A DNA stretch of 64,000 bases from Alphaproteobacteria bacterium (GTDB taxonomy: Bacteria > Pseudomonadota > Alphaproteobacteria > Caulobacterales > Aquidulcibacteraceae), in NCBI GenBank assembly GCA_027485915.1, contig JAIXQA010000036.1, forward strand, positions 1 through 64,000, in the 5' to 3' direction. Position 1 is the first letter of the stretch; each line of letters begins with the position of its first letter. Position numbers and translations under genes: made by a program. The notes beneath the pieces are model-generated. The model did no database searches, had not been told where the DNA came from, and saw only the letters and a list, made by a program, of their open reading frames with translations. Of the stretch, positions 33,956 through 44,016 are shown in pieces.

Positions 33956-34341
33956 TGACCAATAAGGAATCTGTCGGTGCTTTCGCGATTGTTCCAACCA
34001 ACGATCTGGTCGCTACAATCGCTTTCTGGGAACGCTTGGGATTTGAGCAGGCTGGTGGCGACACGCACTATATCATCCTGACGGGCTGGGACTGTGAAGT
34101 CCATGTCACCCAGGCTGGCAAGGGCCCGTGGGCCGTTCCTGTAGATCATAACCCGTTTGGCGTCTTTATCCGTACGCCACATGTCGACGCCATCGCCGCC
34201 CTTGTTGACGAGTTAATCATCCGGCCGGGTGGCATTTTACGGCACCGCGAATGGGGCATGTATGAATTCGCCGTCGGCGCACCCGATGGCCTGCTGGTTC
34301 GCATCGGCTGGCCGTCAAGCTTGGTTGGGGTTGATACCTAG
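33955..34341 (+). CDS. VOC-family (glyoxalase/bleomycin-resistance fold) protein
   Basis: 128 aa. VPTNDLVATIAFWERLGFEQAGGDTHYIILTGWDCEVHVTQ and GMYEFAVGAPDGLLVRIGW are the two beta-alpha-beta-beta-beta modules of the VOC fold. Members bind a metal and act as glyoxalases, dioxygenases or drug-binding proteins. The first ligand position may be missing here, so it could be a binding protein. It overlaps the lipoprotein gene by 1 nt. Substrate unknown. Confidence 0.8.
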   Translation: MTNKESVGAFAIVPTNDLVATIAFWERLGFEQAGGDTHYIILTGWDCEVHVTQAGKGPWAVPVDHNPFGVFIRTPHVDAIAALVDELIIRPGGILRHREWGMYEFAVGAPDGLLVRIGWPSSLVGVDT

Positions 34342-34435
34342 CCCAAGTCTATTGCACAAAAACAATCTCAACGAGTCTCTTGACGGTTTTCACAACTGAC
34401 GTTGTAGTCTCCAACTATTGGAGAAATAACTATAG

Positions 34436-37400
34436 ATGTTTTGGACAGTTGCACGATTTGAGGCCTGGTATCAGCTGCGCAATGTCTATGTGCTGGCTTG
34501 GGCATTTCTGTCCTTTGCGGTGACTTTAGGCATTTTTGTGTTTGAACCGATGCGCATTGATCCCGGCGTGTCGCTGACGATGACTAGCCCAACCTACCTC
34601 CTTGGGGTCTACATCGGGATAGCTGTCAGTTTGATCGTTCCTATGACCCCGATCTTGGGCGGGGCCGTTGTGCGTGACCTACAGCTCGGGAGCGGTGAGT
34701 TGCTGAGGGCAACATTGATCACGCGCACTGGCTATGTCTTTGGGCGGTTTATCGGTGCCTTTCTGCCAATCGTGCTGATTTTCTTACTGCATATCCCGTT
34801 AATCTGGCTCGCATGTGAGTGGCCCGGCTTACCGCCCAATAAATTTCCCGACATCAAGCTTGCTGCCTTATTGCAGCCAGCTGCGATAGCGGCGTCGACC
34901 TTGGTCATCATCGCTTGCATACTTTTTGCGGTCGGCACTTTAGCGCGCTCTACGCTCGTCTCTTATATCATTGTTGCGTTGTTATTGGGTGCTTGGATTT
35001 TTGTCCTCTCCAAGCTGAGGTTCGGCGGCTATGAAGACATGCGCAATGCGCTCGATTGGACTGGCTTTTCCTCTGTCTTCATCGCCAATGAAGCACGGTC
35101 AATTTTTGAACGCAACACGGAACTCTTGGCCATCTCACGAGAATTCTATTACAATCGGGCCGGTTGGATAGGCATTGGTGCCTCGAGCCTTTTCGTAGCT
35201 TGGTTCCTTCAAGGGATACGCGGTGGGCTTTGGGGTAATCGTCAGGTGGATTCAGCAACGGGCTCAATAGCGCCTGAAGTCGGGCCCTTAAAACTCTACC
35301 GGAACCAAATCGATGCCGCCGCGTTCCGGACCCAAATCTGGGCGCGCTTAACGCTAGATCTCAAACGCATCGTCGTCAGCCGCAGCTTCGCGCTCTTGAT
35401 GCTAGGCGGGATGTATCTGTGCTGGGTCATTGCCAATAACACCGGATCTTTTGGCGACCGTGGCATTGAACCTGTCACACGTTTGCTGGTTAACGAATTA
35501 CACGACGCTTCAGTCTTCATAATCTTTTTGACGTCTTCAATTTTCGCTTCTGAACTCGTCTGGGGCGACACCGATCGCCGGATCCATGAATTGGTAGATG
35601 TCACACCAACCAACACCTGGGTCTATGTTGCCCCGAAACTGTTTGTCATTTGTGCCGCAAGCCTGTCATTCATTCTGGTGGGCTCGGTTGTTGGCATGAT
35701 CGCACAAGCAGTTAAGGGCTATCCTTTATTTGAAGTAGGCAAGATCGCAGTTTGGCTGTGGGTGCCCATGCTCTTTACTGTGTTCCAATTCAGCGTAGCC
35801 GCACTTCTGTGCCACAGCATTACGCCCAATAAGGTTTGGGGCTGGGTGCTGTATTTGGCGTTGACGGCAGGTCTTAGTACGCTAGCGGCGAACCTCGGCT
35901 TTGATCATGTGCTAATTGAATATGGGGTCAGTGAACTTCCACCCTTGAGCGATTTTAATGGACTGGCGCACTTTTGGAAGGGCTTTGCTTGGCTGCACAT
36001 GCATTGGACCCTTGTCGCGTTATTCCTCTTGTTATGCACAATACTGATGTGGCGGCGCGGCGTCGAACAACGCCTGAAGCCCAGATTTTTAGCGCTCAAG
36101 GGCAATTTGAGATCCGCTAATGGCCTAGCTCTGGCGGCTTTTTGCCTTGCCAGCCTAGGTTCGGGCGGCTGGATCTTTTATAATACCAATATCGTCAACA
36201 CCTATGTGACCGATACAGGTTACAATCAGTGGGCCGCAGAAGTTGAACGCACCGTTGCGCCCTTGGAAGTGCTTCCAGGTCCCACCATTGTTGCCCTTAA
36301 ACTCACAGTCGACATTCGACCGAAGAAAGTGACGGCAACCGCGAAAGGGACGGTGACACTTGAGAATCGGACCACCCGCCCGCTGACCCAGTTCATCTTC
36401 AATCATAGCGACCTCACGCTGGTTTCAGCCTCCATGCCTGGCGCGGCGCTTAAGGAAGAGGTCAAAAACGCTTATGTCGATGTTTGGACATTCACGAAGC
36501 CACTGCAGCCAGGGGAACGACGTGACCTGAGTTTTGAGACAAGTATGGACGGTCATTCTGTAGCGAGCCGATACCCGCCAACTTCTATCGTCTCGAATGG
36601 TACTTTTATTGAGAGCACAGACCTGGTGCCTAGGGTCCGGATCGACCGAGAGGCTTGGTTGACTGACCCCGAAGAGCGCAAAAAATATGGCTTACCGGCA
36701 AAACGTCCGCTTCCCGCGGCCATGATGGATGAAAACTTTTATGCACCAGGAAGCGGCTGGATCGACGCGGACATTACCGTTTCCACAGATGTTGGCCAAA
36801 TCCCCGTTGCGCCCGGTATCTTGGTGCGGGAGACCATCAAGGACGGTAGAGTGACACGGCAATTTCGGCCGCCTGTCAAAATCAACAATTTGTTTGCAAT
36901 CCAATCGGCCAATTATGTTGTGAAACGCGAGCGGATCCAATTGGACAATGGTCCAGTGGAGTTAGAGATTTATCATTTGCCCGGCTTCACCCGCAATCTC
37001 GCGACGATCATGACCGCCATGAAGAGTTCTCTAAAGACCTTTTCTGAGCTCTATGGTCCATATCCTTTCGGGGTCTTGCGCATCGTCCAAACCCCATCCT
37101 ACGGCGCAGAAGATATTGCCGCCCAAGCCTATGCCGGGATGGTTCCATTTTATGAAGATGGAGGCTGGCTTCAGATCATTGACGAGACTGCTTATTCAAA
37201 CAACTTAAGCGAAACAGTCGCCCATGAAGTTGCGCATATGTGGTGGGGGCATCAGATAGTTCCGTCCATGCGCCCCGGTGCAAAAGTGCTTACCGAGGGT
37301 CTTGCGGAAATGACATCTTGGCTTGCTTTGGAAGACTTATTTCCTGCGGAGCTCATTATATCATACGTAAACGAAGCTGAGGACGCTTATGAAAACAAGC

Positions 37401-38119
37401 GGGGAAAAGAGACCGAAGGCGAGCCAATCCTAACAATGATGGAAGGCGAGGAGTATCTGGCCTATGGTAAAGCACCGGTTGCGCTCTACATACTCCGCAA
37501 TGAAATAGGACCCGAAGCCTTCGATGCGGCCTTACGTTCTTTTATAAAGCGCTACGCGTTTGCGGATCGGCCTTACCCCAATTTAGAAGATTTGTTGGTC
37601 GCCCTAAAGGCGGCGGCTAAACCAGAAGTTCATGCGCTTATCGATCAATTTTTTACCGACCGCGTCAGGTGGCGTACTGAGATCAGCAGCCTAGATGCGA
37701 CCAAGCCCAACAAGTCTGGCTCGGTGGTAAGTGTGACAGCAGGGGCGTGGACCGAAAGTCTTGATGAGCTTGGCATGCCTTATGCCAGCGCGGGAATTGG
37801 ACGGGGGCGGATCCAACTTTTCCATTCCGTCCCTTGCGACAAAGAACAGTCTAAGTCGTGGACAAAATTCATGACCGCTGAGGACACGAAGTCGGGCATA
37901 GGGGAGTGCTGGGCCTCTGAGGAGGTTGCCACGTTCACAGTCGATTTCAAGCGCACGTTAGGGCGCTTTCAGTTTGATATTCCGAGCGCCAAATGGGTCG
38001 AGACAGTTCAAATTGGGCAAGCACAACGATTTCGCATTTCTACGATATCCGACTCTCAAAGCCGATCAGAAACCTTCTTTCCACCCCATGATTTCCTCCC
38101 ATCCCAGAAGCCCAAATAG
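34436..38119 (+). CDS. ABC-2-type permease fused to M1-family metallopeptidase
   Basis: 1227 aa, a fusion. Residues 1 to about 565 contain roughly twelve hydrophobic segments arranged as in ABC-2 permeases. The C-terminal half is an M1 (gluzincin) aminopeptidase-like domain: a beta-rich part from about 610, then VAHEVAHMWWGHQ with zinc ligands His930 and His934, general base Glu931, and the third ligand in TEGLAEM (Glu954). The spacing His934-Glu954 is one residue longer than the usual HExxH-x18-E. The peptidase domain presumably faces the periplasm. GGAGAA precedes the ATG. The ATPase gene follows by 12 bp. Such fusions are known; substrate and role are not. Confidence 0.88.
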   Translation: MFWTVARFEAWYQLRNVYVLAWAFLSFAVTLGIFVFEPMRIDPGVSLTMTSPTYLLGVYIGIAVSLIVPMTPILGGAVVRDLQLGSGELLRATLITRTGYVFGRFIGAFLPIVLIFLLHIPLIWLACEWPGLPPNKFPDIKLAALLQPAAIAASTLVIIACILFAVGTLARSTLVSYIIVALLLGAWIFVLSKLRFGGYEDMRNALDWTGFSSVFIANEARSIFERNTELLAISREFYYNRAGWIGIGASSLFVAWFLQGIRGGLWGNRQVDSATGSIAPEVGPLKLYRNQIDAAAFRTQIWARLTLDLKRIVVSRSFALLMLGGMYLCWVIANNTGSFGDRGIEPVTRLLVNELHDASVFIIFLTSSIFASELVWGDTDRRIHELVDVTPTNTWVYVAPKLFVICAASLSFILVGSVVGMIAQAVKGYPLFEVGKIAVWLWVPMLFTVFQFSVAALLCHSITPNKVWGWVLYLALTAGLSTLAANLGFDHVLIEYGVSELPPLSDFNGLAHFWKGFAWLHMHWTLVALFLLLCTILMWRRGVEQRLKPRFLALKGNLRSANGLALAAFCLASLGSGGWIFYNTNIVNTYVTDTGYNQWAAEVERTVAPLEVLPGPTIVALKLTVDIRPKKVTATAKGTVTLENRTTRPLTQFIFNHSDLTLVSASMPGAALKEEVKNAYVDVWTFTKPLQPGERRDLSFETSMDGHSVASRYPPTSIVSNGTFIESTDLVPRVRIDREAWLTDPEERKKYGLPAKRPLPAAMMDENFYAPGSGWIDADITVSTDVGQIPVAPGILVRETIKDGRVTRQFRPPVKINNLFAIQSANYVVKRERIQLDNGPVELEIYHLPGFTRNLATIMTAMKSSLKTFSELYGPYPFGVLRIVQTPSYGAEDIAAQAYAGMVPFYEDGGWLQIIDETAYSNNLSETVAHEVAHMWWGHQIVPSMRPGAKVLTEGLAEMTSWLALEDLFPAELIISYVNEAEDAYENKRGKETEGEPILTMMEGEEYLAYGKAPVALYILRNEIGPEAFDAALRSFIKRYAFADRPYPNLEDLLVALKAAAKPEVHALIDQFFTDRVRWRTEISSLDATKPNKSGSVVSVTAGAWTESLDELGMPYASAGIGRGRIQLFHSVPCDKEQSKSWTKFMTAEDTKSGIGECWASEEVATFTVDFKRTLGRFQFDIPSAKWVETVQIGQAQRFRISTISDSQSRSETFFPPHDFLPSQKPK

Positions 38120-38131
38120 GCAGGCCGAAAT

Positions 38132-39022
38132 ATGCTGACCATTACCGACCTGTCGCACATTTATCCCAATGGGGTGAAAGCCATTTCAAGCCTCAGCCTG
38201 ACGATCCCAAAGGGCATGTTTGGTCTTTTGGGACCTAATGGCGCCGGTAAGTCGACGCTCATGAGATCTATCGCCACGCTACAAACTCCGACTGAAGGGG
38301 CTATCCAGTTTGGCGAAATTGATGTCATCAAGCAGCCCGCCCAATTGAGAGCCCAGCTCGGTTATTTGCCTCAGGAATTCGGTGTCTATCCGCGTGTGAG
38401 CGCCCTTCAACTCCTCGATCATTTCGCGCGATTGAAGGGCTTTTCCAAACCCGTCGAGCGCAAAGAGATGATTGAAGGGCTACTCAATCAGGTCAATCTT
38501 TGGGGTGTCCGCAAAAAGGCGGTTGCAAGCTTCTCTGGAGGCATGCGCCAACGCTTTGGCATCGCGCAAGCTTTAATTGGTGATCCAAAGGTGCTCATTG
38601 TCGACGAACCGACTGCTGGCCTCGACCCAGAGGAGCGCGCCCGATTCCTGAACCTTCTAGCAAGTCTCAGCGATGAGGCGGTTATCATCCTTTCGACGCA
38701 TATTGTCGAAGATGTCTCAGATCTCTGCCCCAATATGGCGATCATGGCAGGGGGACGCATTGTGTTAGAGGGTAATACATCTGACTTGATCGCGGGCTTA
38801 AACGGCAAGGTCTGGCGCAAAGTCGTGCCGCGGGCTGAGGTCGCACAGTATCAATCCCAACACCGCATCATCGCCACGCGCCTCTTTGCGGGGGAGACGG
38901 TTTTACACGCACTTTCGGAGAACGATCCAGGCAATGGCTTCTCTCCCCTGCAGCAAGGCTTAGAGGAGCTTTATATGGTCACCATCCAGGAGGATCGAGG
39001 TTTGCTGCCGCAGACAAGCTAA
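38132..39022 (+). CDS. ABC transporter ATP-binding protein
   Basis: 296 aa. Walker A GPNGAGKST, Q-loop LPQEFGV, signature FSGGMRQRFG, Walker B VLIVDEPTAGLDP and the switch region STHIVEDV are all intact. It powers the permease half of the preceding fusion protein, which lies in the same operon. The C-terminal 80 residues are a variable domain typical of ABC-2 ATPases. Converges on the SUMT gene with 13 bp between stops. Confidence 0.93.
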   Translation: MLTITDLSHIYPNGVKAISSLSLTIPKGMFGLLGPNGAGKSTLMRSIATLQTPTEGAIQFGEIDVIKQPAQLRAQLGYLPQEFGVYPRVSALQLLDHFARLKGFSKPVERKEMIEGLLNQVNLWGVRKKAVASFSGGMRQRFGIAQALIGDPKVLIVDEPTAGLDPEERARFLNLLASLSDEAVIILSTHIVEDVSDLCPNMAIMAGGRIVLEGNTSDLIAGLNGKVWRKVVPRAEVAQYQSQHRIIATRLFAGETVLHALSENDPGNGFSPLQQGLEELYMVTIQEDRGLLPQTS

Positions 39023-39035
39023 ACTTGCCTTTTTG

Positions 39036-39818
39036 CTAACTAGCTTTAGCCGAACTAACCATTCCGACCGGGGTAGGCGACACGCCAAGAACCTCAACAT
39101 CCACTTCTGCCCCTGCAAACACCTCCCCAATCATCATGAGCACGGGCCCAGAGCCCACCTTAAAGGCCAGGTCTGGTAGGTCTGATAGAGGTCCTTTGAC
39201 GGTGAAGCTGGAGGGTCGGGAGACGTTTTCCGCCAAGACGACGGGCAGGGTAGCGGGCATGCCCAGATCGATGAGGCTGTCGCGGATCCAGACTGCATCA
39301 CCCCGGCCCATATAGATGACAGACGTATCTGTAGCCGCAACCGCCTTTGCCCACGCCGGTGAAGCTTGGCTGCCACGGGCCACGGTTGGGGTCACAAAGG
39401 TCACCGAACGCGAGAGGCCGCGTTGGGTAAGCGAAGTAGCTAGAGCAGAAGCCGCCCCAAAAGCCGCACTAATCCCGGGCACAATCGAGACAGGGATACC
39501 TGCTTGCACACAGGCCTCAATCTCTTCATGGGCTCGACCAAACAACATGGGGTCGCCACCTTTCAGGCGCACGACCAACTCATGCTTTGTGGCGGTGGAT
39601 ACCAACAAGCGATTGATCAAGGCCTGATCCATCGACACGCGACCGCCACGCTTGCCGACTGGCACTTTTTTGGCCTGTGGGGCGAGGGCTAAAACCTCCT
39701 CCGTCACCAACGCATCATAAAGGATGACGTCGGCGCGCTCAATTAGGCGCAGCGCGCGAACCGTCAACAGGTCCGCCGCACCTGGCCCTGCGCCAACCAG
39801 ATAGACGTGACCGGTCAC
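39036..39818 (-). CDS. cobA: Uroporphyrinogen-III C-methyltransferase (SUMT)
   Basis: 260 aa. It methylates uroporphyrinogen III at C2 and C7 with SAM to give precorrin-2, on the way to siroheme. Motifs are VYLVGAGPGAADLLTVRALRLIERADVILYD, VRLKGGDPMLFGR and VPGISAAFGA, all diagnostic for SUMT. It is the stand-alone type without the CysG oxidase/chelatase domain. The GTG start overlaps the DUF934 stop by 4 nt. Its role beside cysI is to provide siroheme for sulfite reductase. Confidence 0.93.
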   Translation of the reverse strand: MTGHVYLVGAGPGAADLLTVRALRLIERADVILYDALVTEEVLALAPQAKKVPVGKRGGRVSMDQALINRLLVSTATKHELVVRLKGGDPMLFGRAHEEIEACVQAGIPVSIVPGISAAFGAASALATSLTQRGLSRSVTFVTPTVARGSQASPAWAKAVAATDTSVIYMGRGDAVWIRDSLIDLGMPATLPVVLAENVSRPSSFTVKGPLSDLPDLAFKVGSGPVLMMIGEVFAGAEVDVEVLGVSPTPVGMVSSAKAS

Positions 39819-40432
39819 GCGGCTTCTCTTTCCAGATTAGCCTCTTTTGCCAACACAAAGTCGCGCTCGTCGGCTGCCCACTGATAGACTGCGGGGAAGG
39901 ATTCAAAGGCACGCTTGGCGGCGGCGACATCTTGGTCGCCCCGCAAAGCAAAACTATCGATGCCGCAGCGGGCCATGGCAAACAGCTGGTCAATCAAGAC
40001 ATCACCGACCGCACGGATTTCGCCTTTGAAGCCTAAGCGCGAGCGCAAGAGGGTGGCAATCGAATAGCCACGGCCATCGCTGAATTTAGCAAACTCAACC
40101 GCAATCATGGCCAAGCCCTCCAAATGACCCGCCAAAGTCAGCGGATCATCAGTTGGCATCAACACGATCCCCACGGGTGCTGCAGAACTTGCACCATCAC
40201 GTGACAGCCATTCAGCAAGCGTCAGCAAAGTACCATGCTCCCAGGCGGCTACGCTTGGAGCCTCAGGTTGTTTAACATTTGGGCGAATGAGACTGCGCAC
40301 ATCGCCTTGGCCTTGATTGATCACGTTCATATTTGGCAATGGATTAAGGGCGGGGGCGGGGCGAAAGGCGCCTTCTGGCAAAGGAAGCGTCCAAACGTCG
40401 CCGGCCGAGAAGAGTTTCAACAAAGTGCTCAT
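39815..40432 (-). CDS. DUF934-family protein of the sulfite reductase operon
   Basis: 205 aa. The C-terminal 150 residues (VGIVLMPTDDPLTLAGHLEGLAMIAVEFAKFSDGRGYSIATLLRSRLGFKGEIRAVGDVLIDQLFAMARCGIDSFAL) are the DUF934 domain. The family occurs next to cysI/cysH in many proteobacteria, and its molecular role is not established. It overlaps CysI by 1 nt and SUMT by 4 nt, so all three are coupled. Confidence 0.88.
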   Translation of the reverse strand: MSTLLKLFSAGDVWTLPLPEGAFRPAPALNPLPNMNVINQGQGDVRSLIRPNVKQPEAPSVAAWEHGTLLTLAEWLSRDGASSAAPVGIVLMPTDDPLTLAGHLEGLAMIAVEFAKFSDGRGYSIATLLRSRLGFKGEIRAVGDVLIDQLFAMARCGIDSFALRGDQDVAAAKRAFESFPAVYQWAADERDFVLAKEANLEREAA

Positions 40433-42123
40433 CAGTTTGCTTCCTGGATTTGGGGAGAGAGGGAAGTTTGGGTGGTATCAGTTTGGAAAGCAGCATCATG
40501 GAAAGCTGCCTTGCCAAGCCGCTCAACAGCATCGATGAACAACTCGCCACTGTTACGGTTTTCTAGGTAGAAGTCGGTCAGGCGTTCGATGGTGGGTGCC
40601 ACGGCTTCGCGCGGAATGGCTTTGCCAACAATTTGACCCAGCGATGTCTTCGTATCGGTGCGGCCGCCGATGAGGATTTGGTACCATTCCTCGTCCTTCT
40701 TATCGACGCCCAAAATGCCGATATGGCCGACATGGTGGTGGCCGCAGGCATTGATACAGCCAGACATTTTGATGGCGAGCGTGCCGATATCTTGCGCTTT
40801 TGGAGCAAGGGTTTCTTGCACGGCCGCTGCCACCGGGATCGACTTGGCATTGGCCAAAGCACAATAATCGCCGCCGGGGCAGCAGATGATGTCGGTCGCG
40901 AGGCCAACATTGGGCTCTGACAGGCCAAGGGTATCAAGTGCTTGATAAAGCGCCCATAAGTCCGAACGCGCCACATCAGCCAACACCAAATTCTGATGAT
41001 GGGAAACACGAATCTGGCCAAAGGAGAAGCGGTCGGCCAGATCGGCAATCGCCTCCATCTGATCGCTCATAGCATCGCCTGGAGCTATGCCGAGCGGCTT
41101 AAGGCTGATTGTAACCGCGCCATAATTATCGCGCTTATGCTTGGCTACATTCCGTTTCACCCAAGAATTAAAGCGTGGATCGGCGAGGCGGTGCCGGGCT
41201 TCATCCTGATCACCGGTCGTCGCACTTTGATAAGGTGGCGCGCCAAAAAAAGCGGTCATGCGCTCCAGCTCTGATGCTGCTAGCGTCGCCGGCCCACCTT
41301 GCAGATGGGCAAATTCTTGCTCAACCTCTTCGCCAAACCGTTCAGGGCCGAGTGCGTCGACCAAGATTTTGATGCGGGCCTTATAAATATTGTCGCGCCG
41401 ACCCCAACGATTATAGGTCCGCAGGACTGCTTCGGTATAAGACAGCATGTCGCGCCAATGCAGGCCTGTTTTGATTACAGGTGCCACGCGTGGCGTGCGG
41501 CCTTGGCCGCCCCCAACTTTCACAGTCAACCGAACCTCGCTTGATTCGTCACGATACACATCAAAAGCAAGGTCATGGACTTCACTGGCAGCCCTGTCTT
41601 CCAACGCACCATTATAGGCGACTTTGAATTTACGCGGCAGGAAAGCAAATTCAGGATTAAGCGTCGACCACTGGCGCATCAGCTCTGCTAATGGGCGGGG
41701 GTCCACACGCTCGTCATGGGCGACGCCGGCCAAATGATCGGTGGTAACGTTGCGAATACAGCTGCCGCTGGTTTGGATCGCATGCATTTGCACACTGGCC
41801 AGATCGGCCAAAATCTCATGTACCTGCTCCAGTTTGACCCAGTTAAACTGAATATTCTGGCGCGTGGTAAAATGGCCAAAGCCACGATCATATTTGCGGC
41901 CAATCTGGGCCAGCATGCGCAATTGGCGCGAGGAAAGCAGGCCATAGGGGATTGCGACCCGCAATAAAGGCGAGTGCCGCTCAACATAAACCCCGTTTTG
42001 TAAGCGCAGTGGCTTAAACTCATCCTCCGAAATCCGGCCGCTCAGATAGCGTTCCGTTTGGTCGGCGAACTGCTTAACCCGCGCATCCACGATGCTTTGG
42101 TCTATGGCATTATAAATATACAT
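40432..42123 (-). CDS. cysI: Assimilatory sulfite reductase (nitrite/sulfite reductase hemoprotein)
   Basis: 563 aa. It reduces sulfite to sulfide with six electrons. Two ferredoxin-like half domains are visible, each followed by a siroheme/4Fe-4S module. Cluster cysteines sit in ICCPGGDYC and in SGCINACGHHHVGHIG, and RQNIQFNWV contributes to the siroheme site. AAGGG lies 7 nt before the ATG. No CysJ flavoprotein gene is present; a ferredoxin or other donor is likely. It is divergent from cysH. Confidence 0.92.
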   Translation of the reverse strand: MYIYNAIDQSIVDARVKQFADQTERYLSGRISEDEFKPLRLQNGVYVERHSPLLRVAIPYGLLSSRQLRMLAQIGRKYDRGFGHFTTRQNIQFNWVKLEQVHEILADLASVQMHAIQTSGSCIRNVTTDHLAGVAHDERVDPRPLAELMRQWSTLNPEFAFLPRKFKVAYNGALEDRAASEVHDLAFDVYRDESSEVRLTVKVGGGQGRTPRVAPVIKTGLHWRDMLSYTEAVLRTYNRWGRRDNIYKARIKILVDALGPERFGEEVEQEFAHLQGGPATLAASELERMTAFFGAPPYQSATTGDQDEARHRLADPRFNSWVKRNVAKHKRDNYGAVTISLKPLGIAPGDAMSDQMEAIADLADRFSFGQIRVSHHQNLVLADVARSDLWALYQALDTLGLSEPNVGLATDIICCPGGDYCALANAKSIPVAAAVQETLAPKAQDIGTLAIKMSGCINACGHHHVGHIGILGVDKKDEEWYQILIGGRTDTKTSLGQIVGKAIPREAVAPTIERLTDFYLENRNSGELFIDAVERLGKAAFHDAAFQTDTTQTSLSPQIQEAN

Positions 42124-42361
42124 TCAGGGCCCTTTATCTGGGGTCTATATCCGGGCTCTCCCGCGCGCGAACAATGCTGATCCGCTTAAGGTGTCTATTA
42201 GAAGACCTGATAGATGCCGTAACAGAAGGGCTTTCGATGGGTTTTGATAGGTTTGCTAATGACAGCGTGCAGCTTCAGTCAGTCGTTTAACGCACGCGCG
42301 CTGCCTATGTCGGCTTAACCAGCGTCGGCTTTCTGTCGAGGCGTTAGAAAAGTTGTCGACC

Positions 42362-43111
42362 ATGATCCTCTTCGATCAAACAAAGAGTATTAAAGGCCTA
42401 GCCACTCAGGGTCACCGGCTTGCCGCCTTGATTGGCCAGCTTGAGGCAAGCCTTCGCGCCATCAGCGAAGAGGGCCGAGTTGCGCTAGCCAGTTCTCTTT
42501 CTGCCGAAGACATGGTGCTGACTGATGTGGTCGCAAGATTGGGCCTGAACGTTGACATTTTTACCTTGCAAACTGGCAGGCTCCATCCAGATACGGTCGC
42601 CATGATCGCGCGGACTGAGGCGCGCTATGGCTTGTCCATCCACCAATTTGAACCAGAAGCGGAAGCACTGGCTGAAATTGTCGCCACCTATGGTCTCAAT
42701 GGCTTTTATGAGAGCTTGGAAGCCCGCAAGGCCTGTTGCGATGTGCGCAAGCTTAAACCCTTGGGCCGCGCGCTGAGGGGCTATCATGGGTGGATCACGG
42801 GCCAAAGACGCGAACAGTCTCTCACCCGCACGCAGTTGGAAGAGCACGAGGAAGATACAGCCCACGATCTGGTCAAATATAATCCGCTTGCCGCCTGGGC
42901 TTGGACAGATGTGTTAGCCTATGCTGAGCAGTTTCAAGTCCCCCTCAATCCACTCCACGCCCGCGGTTATGTTTCGATTGGTTGCGACCCGTGCACGCGT
43001 GCCATTCGCCTCGGCGAACATGCACGTGACGGGCGTTGGTGGTGGGAAAATGCCGATTCCAAAGAATGCGGCCTGCATCAGAATAATCACAATAAGGAAA
43101 CAATCGCATGA
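42362..43111 (+). CDS. cysH: Assimilatory APS reductase (CysH)
   Basis: 249 aa from the ATG at 42362 (a TTG lies three codons upstream). It reduces adenylyl sulfate to sulfite and AMP. The nucleotide loop is SLSAEDMVLTDV. The Cys pairs CC in KACCDVRKLKPL and CxxC in SIGCDPCTRAI bind a 4Fe-4S cluster, and ECGLH holds the catalytic Cys. The presence of this cluster marks APS rather than PAPS specificity. This fits with the absence of an APS kinase gene (cysC) here. It overlaps cysD by 4 nt. Confidence 0.92.
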   Translation: MILFDQTKSIKGLATQGHRLAALIGQLEASLRAISEEGRVALASSLSAEDMVLTDVVARLGLNVDIFTLQTGRLHPDTVAMIARTEARYGLSIHQFEPEAEALAEIVATYGLNGFYESLEARKACCDVRKLKPLGRALRGYHGWITGQRREQSLTRTQLEEHEEDTAHDLVKYNPLAAWAWTDVLAYAEQFQVPLNPLHARGYVSIGCDPCTRAIRLGEHARDGRWWWENADSKECGLHQNNHNKETIA

Positions 43112-44016
43112 CTTTTTTTAGCCGTCTCCTCCACCTTGACCGCCTCGAGTCTGAAGCCATTTACATTCTGCGCGAAGCCGCCGCCCAAAGTCGTAATCCT
43201 GCGCTACTGTTCTCGGGCGGCAAAGATAGTGCCGTCTTATTGCATCTGGCGCTCAAGGCCTTCCGGCCAGAAAATCTGCCATTCCCGCTCTTGCATGTCG
43301 ACACTGGCCATAATTTTGAAGGTGTCACGCAATTCCGCGATGAGACCGCCGCGAGATTGGGCGAACGGTTGGTCGTGGCCCAAGTTGAAGAGTCGATCAA
43401 GCGCGGCAGTGTGCGCTTGGCTTCACCCACAGCCAGTCGCAATGCGGCGCAAGCTGTCACCTTGTTGGAATCGATTGAGACCCATGGCTTTGACCTTTTG
43501 CTAGGCGGTGCCCGCCGAGATGAAGACAAGGCGCGGGCAAAGGAAAGGGTGTTTAGTCACCGTGACGCCTTTGGCGCATGGAACCCCAAGTCGCAACGGC
43601 CTGAACTCTGGGATCTTTATAATGGCCGTCTGCAAGAAGGGGAGAACTTCCGCGTTTTCCCCCTATCCAATTGGACCGAGCTCGACGTCTGGACCTATAT
43701 TGAGCGCGAGAAGATTGCCCTACCAGACCTCTATTTCGCCCATATAAGGCCTGTTGTGCGTGACGGCGCTTATTGGCGGCCGGTCACGCCAGTGACCCCA
43801 GCTGCCGAGGGTCAATTGGTAGAGCACCGCCTTGTCCGCTTTCGAACAGTCGGCGACATGACCTGCACTTGCCCAATCGAAAGCGACGCCGCGGATGTGT
43901 CGGCCATCATCGCCGAAACACGTCTGAGCACTTTGTCCGAACGTGGTGCCACCCGCATGGATGATAAGGTCAATGAAGCCGCTATGGAGCGGCGCAAGCG
44001 TGAGGGTTATTTCTGA
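43108..44016 (+). CDS. cysD: Sulfate adenylyltransferase small subunit
   Basis: 302 aa, the usual length. It forms APS from sulfate and ATP with CysN. The PP-loop is LLFSGGKDSAVLLHLALKA, and FPLSNWTELDVWTYIEREKI and TCTCPIESDA are family blocks. Overlaps cysH by 4 nt and cysN by 1 nt in a tight operon. Confidence 0.96.
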   Translation: MTFFSRLLHLDRLESEAIYILREAAAQSRNPALLFSGGKDSAVLLHLALKAFRPENLPFPLLHVDTGHNFEGVTQFRDETAARLGERLVVAQVEESIKRGSVRLASPTASRNAAQAVTLLESIETHGFDLLLGGARRDEDKARAKERVFSHRDAFGAWNPKSQRPELWDLYNGRLQEGENFRVFPLSNWTELDVWTYIEREKIALPDLYFAHIRPVVRDGAYWRPVTPVTPAAEGQLVEHRLVRFRTVGDMTCTCPIESDAADVSAIIAETRLSTLSERGATRMDDKVNEAAMERRKREGYF

